A DNA stretch of 15,129 nucleotides. Source: an uncultured Hungatella sp. (GTDB taxonomy: Bacteria; Bacillota; Clostridia; Lachnospirales; Lachnospiraceae). The notes beneath the pieces were generated by a model. That model made no database searches and was not told the origin of the DNA. It worked only from the letters and a program-made list of their open reading frames with translations. This document shows, piece by piece, positions 1 to 6,450 of the stretch; positions within the stretch are counted from its first letter, which is position 1; the number at the start of each line of letters is the position of its first letter. Position numbers and translations under genes: made by a program. Location: contig CAUEKH010000025.1 in NCBI GenBank assembly GCA_959018155.1, positions 1 through 15,129 of the forward strand, given 5' to 3'.

Positions 1-163
1 TAGAGAAAAGAATACTTCTCTCCGTCCTCACCTTCACCGGGCCGATTGGCATCCCAAGAATTAACTCCAACACCAGCCGGCACGTTTCCGGGTCTTCCAG
101 TGCCGCGGCAAACAAAAACGCATCATTTAAGTCCAAATCCTGAAATTTCTTTTCCTGTGTCAT
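1..163 (-). CDS. Rpn family recombination-promoting nuclease / PD-(D/E)XK putative transposase, N-terminal part
   Basis: The first 54 codons are present; the rest lies beyond the left edge. The visible protein begins MTQEKKFQDLDLNDAFLF and continues through ALEDPETCRLVLELILGMPIG to a VRTERSI segment. This matches the typical opening of the Rpn/PDDEXK_2 family, in which a short helical start is followed by a 'DP..C..LLE.ILG' helix and a strand leading into the nuclease core. The catalytic D/E-x-K residues would lie in the missing part, so activity cannot be judged. The ATG at 163-161 is preceded by a perfect AGGAGG (168-173, 4-nt gap). Family members are often found in many copies in Clostridia and are linked to RecA-independent recombination. 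Nothing connects this gene to the sugar locus next to it. The family call rests on recognition of the N-terminal pattern only. Confidence 0.75.
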   Translation of the reverse strand, partial: MTQEKKFQDLDLNDAFLFAAALEDPETCRLVLELILGMPIGPVKVRTERSILFS

Positions 164-218
164 AATTCCTCCTGACTGATTATGGCACAGAACGAAATGG
201 GTCTGTTTCTCTGATTTG

Positions 219-247
219 ATTATATGCTTTCAGAGAATGATTTGCAA
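219..247 (-). promoter_or_regulatory. Predicted sigma-A promoter of the Rpn-family gene
   Basis: On the minus strand a TTGCAA -35 box (247-242) and a perfect TATAAT -10 box (224-219) are separated by 17 nt. They lie about 55 nt upstream of the start codon at 163. The gene therefore probably has its own transcription unit, independent of the transporter operon that ends just upstream. Confidence 0.55.
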
Positions 248-278
248 GGATATGATTTAAAAATGCAATACTACAAAT

Positions 279-315
279 GAGGTCTTACCGGATATCCACC
301 CCCCGGTAAGACCTC
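279..315 (-). terminator. Hairpin terminator of the ABC transporter operon
   Basis: A perfect 13-bp inverted repeat (arms 279-291 and 303-315, GAGGTCTTACCGG and its complement) has an 11-nt loop. It begins 6 nt after the stop codon of the last permease gene. On the minus strand the stem is followed by a T-rich but interrupted tail that includes TTTTT at about 265-261. The position directly after the operon's last stop supports a Rho-independent terminator, although the U-tract is not ideal. Confidence 0.65.
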
Positions 316-321
316 AACACC

Positions 322-1203
322 TTATCCTTTCACCGCCCCCATCATAACTCCCTTTTCAAAGAATTTCTGTAAAAACGGATATACGCACATAATGGGCAGT
401 GTACTGACTACAATCAGTGAATATTTCAGAAGCTGCATGGCCTGGGGATTGTCTGCGCTTCCCACATCGCTCAGCATATCATTCGTCTGGCCCTCAATCA
501 GGATATTTCTTAAAACCAGCTGGAGAGGGAACTTGTCACTGGAACGCAAGTAGATAGACGCGTTAAACCAGGAATTCCAGTGGGCGACCCCATAATAGAG
601 AACGAGAACGGCCATTGTAGCCTTCACCAGCGGCAGCATCACATGAATTAAGATCTGCCCATGGGTTGCGCCGTCAATTTCAGCAGCCTCCGACAGACTC
701 TCCGGCAGTGACATGAAGGCGCTTCTCATGATCAGCAGGTTGCTGGTGTTGATGGCATTTGGTACAATCAGCGCCAGTAGCGAGTCCATCATCCCTAAAT
801 CTTTGATATTCAAATATGCGGGAATCATACCGCCGCTGAAATACATGGTTACGATGATAAATATGGTCAGCTGCTTTCTCCAAAGCAGTTTCCTTAAGGA
901 CAGCACGTAAGCGCCCAGAACCGTAAATGTCATATTTACCAGGATACCGGTCGCCAGTATGATAACCGTATTGCGGTAGCCGTTCAGCACCAGCCTGTTC
1001 TGGAATACCATACGGTACCCGTCCAGAGTCAGATTTTTGAGAGGCAGCAACAGAAGGCCGTCATGTCCGATCAATTTTACCGGATCGCTGATTGACGCAA
1101 TGAGCACGTAATACATAGGATATAAACAGGCAATCCCGATCAATGTCAAAATAATATAATTAAAAATTGTGAATACGGTATATCCTCTACTTTTATATGC
1201 CAT
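322..1203 (-). CDS. Carbohydrate ABC transporter permease (CUT1 family, LplC/MalG type)
   Basis: This is an integral membrane permease of a sugar importer, 293 residues and full length for the family. About six hydrophobic segments can be seen (roughly residues 14-35, 76-98, 111-131, 141-160, 192-212 and 261-278). The EAA loop that docks the ATPase is clear at 172-191: EAAEIDGATHGQILIHVMLP, with the invariant D-G-A and a terminal L-P. The C-terminal 'FFEKGVMMGAVKG' ending is typical of MalG-type partners. The ATG at 1203 has an AGGAG (1210-1214) that overlaps the stop codon of the upstream permease gene, with 9 nt between the genes, which suggests coupled translation. It is the last gene of the three-gene operon and is followed by the hairpin at 279-315. 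Substrate cannot be read from the sequence; the linked enzymes suggest a galacturonate/rhamnose oligosaccharide. Confidence 0.93.
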   Translation of the reverse strand: MAYKSRGYTVFTIFNYIILTLIGIACLYPMYYVLIASISDPVKLIGHDGLLLLPLKNLTLDGYRMVFQNRLVLNGYRNTVIILATGILVNMTFTVLGAYVLSLRKLLWRKQLTIFIIVTMYFSGGMIPAYLNIKDLGMMDSLLALIVPNAINTSNLLIMRSAFMSLPESLSEAAEIDGATHGQILIHVMLPLVKATMAVLVLYYGVAHWNSWFNASIYLRSSDKFPLQLVLRNILIEGQTNDMLSDVGSADNPQAMQLLKYSLIVVSTLPIMCVYPFLQKFFEKGVMMGAVKG

Positions 1204-1212
1204 AATTTTCTC

Positions 1213-2160
1213 CTACCACAGTCCCATATCAATTGTCTTTCTGGATATCTTATTTGCTATGATTACCAGGGCAAAATTGATGACGGAGTTAAACAATCCA
1301 ACCGCCGTACTGAAGCCCCAGTTGTATTCCAGCAAACCTTTTCTGTATACAAATGAGGAAATAACATCCGCAGTGGAGTAAATCTCTTCGTTGTACAGAA
1401 GAATGATTTTTTCATGCCCGATACTCATAACCTGGCCGATTCTCAGGATAAAGAGCATGATAATTGTCGGCATCAGGCCCGGCAGCGTCACATGCCACAT
1501 CTGTTTCAGTTTATTGGCGCCATCCATGCGGGCCGCTTCATAAAGCCCCTGGTCAATTCCCGACAGCGCGGATATGTAGATAATGGCGCTCCAGCCAATC
1601 GTCTGCCACAATCCGGAAATGACGTAAATCGGAACGAAGTAATTCTCCATGGACAACAGGGAGTACGTTCCATCCACGATCCCCAGAGACTTTAAAAATC
1701 CCGTAATCAGCCCGTTGTCCGCCACAAAGAGACGAATCATGCTGCAGATAACAACCAGGGAAATAAAGTGCGGCATATAAGATACCGTCTGGACACATTT
1801 TTTAAATTTTTTACTTCTGACCTCATTTAACAGCAGCGCGAGTACGATCGGCGCCGGGAAGGTCACTAACAGAGTGGTAAGACTGATAATCAGCGTATTT
1901 TTCAAAACACGTCCAAAGTAAAAGGACTGGAAAAATGACAGGAAGTGGCCGAAGCCATGGTGGCTGGTCCAGGGACTGCCCCAGATCCCTTTCGTCGGGA
2001 CGTAATCCTTGAACGCCACCAGAATCCCATACATCGGCTTATAGGCAAACATCAGATAATAGATTGCCACAGGAAGGAAAAGAAGGTAAGCACCGTAATT
2101 TCGTTTCCAGTCCTTTTTAACCCTGAGAGAATATGTAACTTTGTTATTTTCTTTCTTCAT
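1213..2160 (-). CDS. Carbohydrate ABC transporter permease (CUT1 family, LplB/YtcO type)
   Basis: This 315-residue inner-membrane permease pairs with the permease encoded immediately downstream. A basic cytoplasmic N-terminus (1-24) is followed by about six hydrophobic segments (roughly 25-50, 86-112, 126-146, 174-198, 229-248 and 284-302). The EAA loop is at 208-227: EAARMDGANKLKQMWHVTLP. The start 'NYGAYLLFLP' and the 'YKPMYGILVAFKDY' segment are characteristic of the LplB branch, which works with large LplA-like binding lipoproteins. The ATG at 2160 has GGGAG at 2166-2170 with a 5-nt gap, and lies 12 nt beyond the stop of the binding-protein gene. No ATPase gene accompanies it; CUT1 importers of this type commonly share an MsmX-like ATPase encoded elsewhere (family knowledge). 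Confidence 0.93.
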   Translation of the reverse strand: MKKENNKVTYSLRVKKDWKRNYGAYLLFLPVAIYYLMFAYKPMYGILVAFKDYVPTKGIWGSPWTSHHGFGHFLSFFQSFYFGRVLKNTLIISLTTLLVTFPAPIVLALLLNEVRSKKFKKCVQTVSYMPHFISLVVICSMIRLFVADNGLITGFLKSLGIVDGTYSLLSMENYFVPIYVISGLWQTIGWSAIIYISALSGIDQGLYEAARMDGANKLKQMWHVTLPGLMPTIIMLFILRIGQVMSIGHEKIILLYNEEIYSTADVISSFVYRKGLLEYNWGFSTAVGLFNSVINFALVIIANKISRKTIDMGLW

Positions 2161-2172
2161 ACTGACTCCCGG

Positions 2173-3849
2173 TTATCTCGAATAATATTCATCAGTTGCT
2201 GCCTGGACAATCTCAGCCAGACGATCAACCCCCATGGATTTTAAGTTCTCAAGATACTTGTCGAAATTTTCTAACGGCTCTGTGCCACGGATGAACTTTA
2301 TGGTCATTTCATTTACATAGGTGGTTAAATCGCTCTTTAAATTGCTGTATTCTGCCAGACTCTCCTGGGCAATCGCAATCTTCGGAAGGAAATACTGGTC
2401 TACCGTCGTGTCCTCCCAGATTTTCCAGGCTTCCAGCTGCTCCGGCATGGAACTGGACTGCTCTTTCTGTCTGATATCCTGAACGAAGGGGCCATTATCC
2501 CAGGAAAGGGTATACTCTGACATGGCTTTTTTCACGGTCAGCCCGTCCGGATTCTTCATAATATAGTCAGAATAGACCGGCTCTCCATCTACCATATCGT
2601 AGCTTTCTCCCTCCACACCAAACACATACGTCATATGTCCGGCATCCGTGTAACCGTAATTTAAGAACTGAGCCGCAAGTTCTTTATTCTTACAGCTTGT
2701 TGTAATCACTGCGGTTTTACCAATTACGTCTGTCTTGAAAAATCCGTATAACGATTTATCACCGTCATTTTTAACCAGATTATGCAATCCCGCAAGGCTG
2801 TAATCCGCCACATCCTTGTTGGTCTGTAACCAGGTTCCGATTCCTCCGCCTAAGGATCCGCTGGAAACGCCTGAGGTGCCTGACAGCATATTAGCTGTAA
2901 CCGTCGCCTTGTCGGTTGTCGAGAAGTTCGGATCTAACAGGCCTTCCTGATACAGCTGATTTAAGTACTGCAGCACGTCCTTATATTCCGGTTCCGCATA
3001 GCCGACATGTACCTTGCCGTCCTTCTGATAGACGTCCCTCGTCACCAGATCAAATGGAGAGGTGATAACGCCATAGTTTAAAAGTTCTGTCAGGTTCTCC
3101 GCTGTGATGGTAAAAGGAACCTCCACGCCGAGTTCATTTTTAAATGCAGCCAGCATATCGTGGAATTCTTCAGCCGTATCAATCTGAGCGACATCGAGTC
3201 CCAGCTTCTCACACCAGTCATCCCGGACTGTCAGACCGTAACCCGTCTTCAACCTGTCATCTCCCATGATAAAGGTAAATCCAAATACCTGGTTATCCCG
3301 GTTTGAACTCCCCTTCATAATATCTTCATCAGAGCTTAACACCTTCCAGTAATCCGGCGCATTCTTCTGAAGGAATTCTTCATCCATCGGGAAAATAACT
3401 CCGTCGTCGATTGCCTTGATTTCCCCGCCGCTGTAATTGCTCTGGAAGTTGAATAATAAAATGTCAGGAAGTTCTCCGGACGCAAGAAGAAGGTTCATAG
3501 CCGTATTATTTTCCACATGGACCATATCAAGTTCTACCCCTGTCTCTTCCTGAATGGCTTTTCCTATAGGAAGGTCGGTCCATTTGCTGAACCGGTCAGA
3601 CCACTCGGCCGGAAGTACCATACCGAAGGTCAGCTTTTCGCCGGCATTCAGCGGATAGGCAACCCCTTCTGCTTCTCCGGTACTCTGAGCCGCCTCCCCG
3701 CCTGCCGGCTGGGTCTGCTCCTGTTTTTCACTCTGTACTGCCTGGGACGTCTCTTTCGCGCCTCCGCCATTGCCACAGCCGCTCATGGTTAATACTGCCA
3801 TGGAGACGGCTAATCCAACTGCTGCCAATCTGTTCATTCGCTTCTTCAT
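2173..3849 (-). CDS. Extracellular sugar-binding lipoprotein of ABC transporter (LplA/YtcQ type)
   Basis: This is the substrate-capturing lipoprotein of the importer, 558 residues. It has a lipoprotein signal peptide (MKKRMNRLAAVGLAVSMAV, then LTMSGC) with the lipidated cysteine at residue 25. A low-complexity Gly/Gln/Glu/Ser linker follows to about residue 65, tethering the binding domain to the membrane. The mature domain begins near 'GEKLTFGMVLPAEW' and has the general build of large type-I oligosaccharide-binding proteins. It is a little longer than B. subtilis LplA (about 500 residues), partly because of the linker. The ATG at 3849 is served by AGGAGG (3861-3866) with a somewhat long 11-nt gap. 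It is the first gene of the operon and is transcribed divergently from the regulator gene. Its size suggests an oligosaccharide rather than a monosaccharide ligand, which is inference. Confidence 0.92.
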   Translation of the reverse strand: MKKRMNRLAAVGLAVSMAVLTMSGCGNGGGAKETSQAVQSEKQEQTQPAGGEAAQSTGEAEGVAYPLNAGEKLTFGMVLPAEWSDRFSKWTDLPIGKAIQEETGVELDMVHVENNTAMNLLLASGELPDILLFNFQSNYSGGEIKAIDDGVIFPMDEEFLQKNAPDYWKVLSSDEDIMKGSSNRDNQVFGFTFIMGDDRLKTGYGLTVRDDWCEKLGLDVAQIDTAEEFHDMLAAFKNELGVEVPFTITAENLTELLNYGVITSPFDLVTRDVYQKDGKVHVGYAEPEYKDVLQYLNQLYQEGLLDPNFSTTDKATVTANMLSGTSGVSSGSLGGGIGTWLQTNKDVADYSLAGLHNLVKNDGDKSLYGFFKTDVIGKTAVITTSCKNKELAAQFLNYGYTDAGHMTYVFGVEGESYDMVDGEPVYSDYIMKNPDGLTVKKAMSEYTLSWDNGPFVQDIRQKEQSSSMPEQLEAWKIWEDTTVDQYFLPKIAIAQESLAEYSNLKSDLTTYVNEMTIKFIRGTEPLENFDKYLENLKSMGVDRLAEIVQAATDEYYSR

Positions 3850-3902
3850 AAAAATCTCTGCCTCCTTAATTTGTAATAGCCTTCCGGTTATCCTTTACCC
3901 CC

Positions 3903-3908
3903 ATTTTA
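3903..3908 (-). promoter_or_regulatory. Possible -10 element of the transporter operon
   Basis: A TAAAAT hexamer on the minus strand sits 54 nt before the binding-protein start codon. The region 17-18 nt upstream of it has only a poor -35 match (TTTTAT-like). A weak -35 would suit an activator-dependent promoter, but the assignment is tentative and no better sigma-A promoter was found on this strand between 3850 and 3990. Confidence 0.22.
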
Positions 3909-3986
3909 GCGGGCGTGATACGGGAATAAAAGTGACAGTATCCGGCATAGAAGGCCAAAAAATATGCTTTATTTTCAACGTCATTG

Positions 3987-4015
3987 TTTTTGTCCTCTCA
4001 TCCTTTTTATTGTCC
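3987..4015 (-). promoter_or_regulatory. Candidate AraC-type operator, copy 1 (GGACAAWA direct repeat, 20-bp period)
   Basis: Read on the minus strand, GGACAATA (4015-4008) and GGACAAAA (3995-3988) are two half-sites with start points exactly 20 bp apart, about two helical turns. A second copy in the GH4/sulfatase intergenic region (11010-11038) is identical at 23 of 29 positions, including most of the spacer's A-rich part and GAT core. The site abuts the -35 box of the regulator gene (4016-4021) and lies about 140 nt from the binding-protein start. Direct repeats of about two turns next to a -35 box are the usual binding geometry of AraC-family activators (family knowledge). That the neighbouring regulator binds here is inference. 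Confidence 0.55.
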
Positions 4016-4044
4016 TGGACTTTAATTTTTAATTATACTATAAT
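4016..4044 (+). promoter_or_regulatory. Predicted promoter of the AraC-family regulator gene
   Basis: TGGACT (4016-4021, four of six consensus bases) and a perfect TATAAT (4039-4044) are separated by 17 nt. The start codon is at 4081, giving a leader of about 30 nt. The Shine-Dalgarno sequence is mediocre (AAGAGG at 4065-4070, 10 nt before the ATG), consistent with modest expression of a regulator. The candidate operator directly upstream suggests autoregulation. Confidence 0.6.
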
Positions 4045-4080
4045 TCACTTAATAAATTTAAAAGAAGAGGTCGCAGCTGT

Positions 4081-6372
4081 ATGAAAAGCCGAAAGTTCAC
4101 CCGCACGAAGACCGTTTTACTGCAATGGATTATGACGTGTATTATTATACTTCTCATCCCCTTCGTCAGCATTATCATCAATTACTGTATCAGCCGTAAA
4201 ATCATCAACGAACAGATTGAAAACAGCAATCATATCATCCTGTCGCACATGCAGAATGCGATAGATGGAAAGCTGCAGAGTATTCGGAATTTAAGCTACT
4301 TACTGCTTCTCGACGACAATTTCGTTAAGCTTTCCAATGCCAGAGATGATGATGCGTTCTTCACACAGTCCCAGATATGTTACGATGAACTCACCAGTTA
4401 CCGCTACGTCTATAAAGATATCAATATCCTGGTTTATTACCCTGGCAGGGACTACGTTCTGACCGGCGGCGTTGCCAATCCATCGGCCTCCATCTATAAT
4501 TCCATGAACTACGCGTCCCGCAAAAGCATGATCCCATATGAAGAGTGGCTTTCTCTGATTGGAAATGATTACTCAAAGTCAGCCTACTTTTTTTCTGATT
4601 CCTGCAGCTATCACCATATAGGAGTAAATTCCGTGGTTTTTGCCTGTACTCCGCCGCCTTCCTTTACTTATAAAAAGGAGTCTCTCTACAACCTGCTTGT
4701 ATCATCACCCGTCGATTTTATTGAGGCTGATATGGACGGGCTGCCAGACAGAACCTTTTTTATCTGTGACAGGGATGGAAATGTGGTCAGCCAGTTCGGG
4801 CGTGATATGGGAAATATTGAAACACTCCCTCTATCTGACAGGGAATTTTCCACTCTGTCCTTAAATGGCAGCAATTATTACTGCTGCTACGCCGATTCCT
4901 CGGCGGCCGGCTGGTTTTACGTGCTCTGCGCCCCCAGTTCCCTCTATCTTCACGATTCCATCCTGATGCGGAATGTCACGCTTGCCAGCACCATCTTTTC
5001 CCTGCTGATCGGCGTCGCTATCGTCATCTATACACAGTACCGGAACTACCGGCCTGTCAAACGGATTATGAATATCATCCCCACCTCCATAAAATCCGAT
5101 GAGGGAAATGAGTTCCGACAGATAGAGCTTTACCACGGGGAAATGCACCGTTTAAACGTATTCATGCAGAATAAACTGGACCATATATCGAAAAATGTCC
5201 GCGAACTTTACTTTTATGCGAAATTAAAGGGAGTCAATTTCAACACCTATCAGAATGATATCATTCACACCATGGATTTGAATTTCTCCGATAAACATTT
5301 TATCATAGCCTCGCTTTACGCTGACAGCCATAATTTTCCACAGGATGATATCATGAAAAACTGGGAACTGCTGCAGTTCGCCATCAACAATGTGACTGAG
5401 GAGATTTTAGATAACAGGCTTCCATACGAATATATCCAGGACGAGTTTTTCCATGTTTATCTCTTTATCCTGGACGACGCGCAGTCAGAGGAATGGAACC
5501 GTTCCGGATTGTCCCGGTTCAGGCAGATTTCGGACTTTTTCAGCAACCAGTTCCACATAGATTTATTTATCATAATCAGCCAGACCTTCGACAATTTTGA
5601 GCAGATCTCCTCCTATTACTCCGATGTGATCAACACCTTCGAGGAGTGCTATACGCAAAAAATAACCGGCGTCTGTTCCGTTTCCCAGCCCAAAGAGAAA
5701 CGGCTGCTCTCTGATACGAAATCAAATGAGATCTCGAGAGAAATCAATTTAGCCATATTTCAGCACGATTTCGATAAGGCCATGACCATCGTGCACGATT
5801 ATATCTGCCATCTCCGGAAATACAATTATTCCAGGATCATCGTGCGCTACAACATCTACTCCCTGATTGCGACGATTCTCATGGATTCCGGCGATTATAT
5901 CAGTCAGGCCACGCGCGACATCGTAGAGTCCTACTTATCCTCCTCCTTAAGCTGCGATACTTTGGAGGAATATGAGGCAAAGTTAAAAGAACTTCTCCAT
6001 TACTTATGCGAGCAGGGTGAACCTCCTGCGGATAACGTTCAGGACAGAGAAAATCAGCTGGTAAAGAAGATTAAGAACTACATTGAAAATTACTATTCCG
6101 ACTACAGTTTAAATGTCACTGCTGTGGCTGAAGCAATCAACTTATCGCCCAATTATATGTCAAAAATCTTCAAAAACAGCACTGGCGAAGGACTTCTGTC
6201 CTATATCAACAACGTCAGAATCAATCATGCGAAAGAACTTCTGCGCACGACAAATATCAACGTCGATGAAATCGCCCTGATGGTGGGATTCTCCAATTCC
6301 CGCTCTTTCCGAAGGAATTTTCAGAATCTGACCGGAATCACCGCCACCGATTACCGCAACGGCGCAAGATAA
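4081..6372 (+). CDS. Membrane-anchored AraC-family transcriptional regulator (YesS/YtdP-like)
   Basis: This is a one-component sensor-regulator of 763 residues, close to B. subtilis YesS and YtdP in size and build. A short basic start is followed by a first membrane helix (about 13-35), an extracellular domain of about 260 residues (36-296) that probably has a Cache-like sensing fold, and a second membrane helix (about 297-318). A long cytoplasmic linker (319-655) leads to a C-terminal AraC DNA-binding domain (about 661-763). The two helix-turn-helix units are visible around 678-701 (NVTAVAEAINLSPNYMSKIF) and 727-751 (VDEIALMVGFSNSRSFRRNF). The gene is divergent from the transporter operon and convergent with the glycosidase operon, so it most likely senses the extracellular sugar or loaded binding protein and controls both. 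Target and ligand are inferred from position and the shared operator-like repeats. Confidence 0.9.
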   Translation: MKSRKFTRTKTVLLQWIMTCIIILLIPFVSIIINYCISRKIINEQIENSNHIILSHMQNAIDGKLQSIRNLSYLLLLDDNFVKLSNARDDDAFFTQSQICYDELTSYRYVYKDINILVYYPGRDYVLTGGVANPSASIYNSMNYASRKSMIPYEEWLSLIGNDYSKSAYFFSDSCSYHHIGVNSVVFACTPPPSFTYKKESLYNLLVSSPVDFIEADMDGLPDRTFFICDRDGNVVSQFGRDMGNIETLPLSDREFSTLSLNGSNYYCCYADSSAAGWFYVLCAPSSLYLHDSILMRNVTLASTIFSLLIGVAIVIYTQYRNYRPVKRIMNIIPTSIKSDEGNEFRQIELYHGEMHRLNVFMQNKLDHISKNVRELYFYAKLKGVNFNTYQNDIIHTMDLNFSDKHFIIASLYADSHNFPQDDIMKNWELLQFAINNVTEEILDNRLPYEYIQDEFFHVYLFILDDAQSEEWNRSGLSRFRQISDFFSNQFHIDLFIIISQTFDNFEQISSYYSDVINTFEECYTQKITGVCSVSQPKEKRLLSDTKSNEISREINLAIFQHDFDKAMTIVHDYICHLRKYNYSRIIVRYNIYSLIATILMDSGDYISQATRDIVESYLSSSLSCDTLEEYEAKLKELLHYLCEQGEPPADNVQDRENQLVKKIKNYIENYYSDYSLNVTAVAEAINLSPNYMSKIFKNSTGEGLLSYINNVRINHAKELLRTTNINVDEIALMVGFSNSRSFRRNFQNLTGITATDYRNGAR

Positions 6373-6389
6373 GCAGATGAAAAAGCAAA

Positions 6390-6446
6390 CAGTCAGCCGC
6401 TGTCAAAGCCTGTATTCTGGCTCTGACAGCGGCTGACTGATTTTTT
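6390..6446. terminator. Bidirectional Rho-independent terminator between convergent genes
   Basis: Arms 6390-6405 (CAGTCAGCCGCTGTCA) and 6424-6439 are perfect 16-nt complements. The pairing extends inward by four more base pairs after one mismatch, leaving an 8-nt loop (6411-6418). TTTTTT follows on the plus strand (6441-6446), and GCTTTTT follows on the minus strand (complement of 6381-6387). It lies between the stop of the regulator gene (6372) and the stop of the GH106-like gene (6451), so it can end both transcripts. Confidence 0.92.
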
Positions 6447-6450
6447 ATCT

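Noticed and set aside
3878..3956. Imperfect inverted repeat (AGCCTTCCGG with CCGG...AAGGCC) in the leader before the binding-protein gene
   Set aside because: Pairing needs a five-base bulge over a span of more than 50 nt, and there is no terminator or known riboswitch core, so I do not call a leader element.
3971..3988. CcpA catabolite-response element near TTTTCAACGTCATTG
   Set aside because: The half-sites do not fit the TGNAANCGNTNNCA pattern in either orientation; the resemblance is limited to a central CG step.
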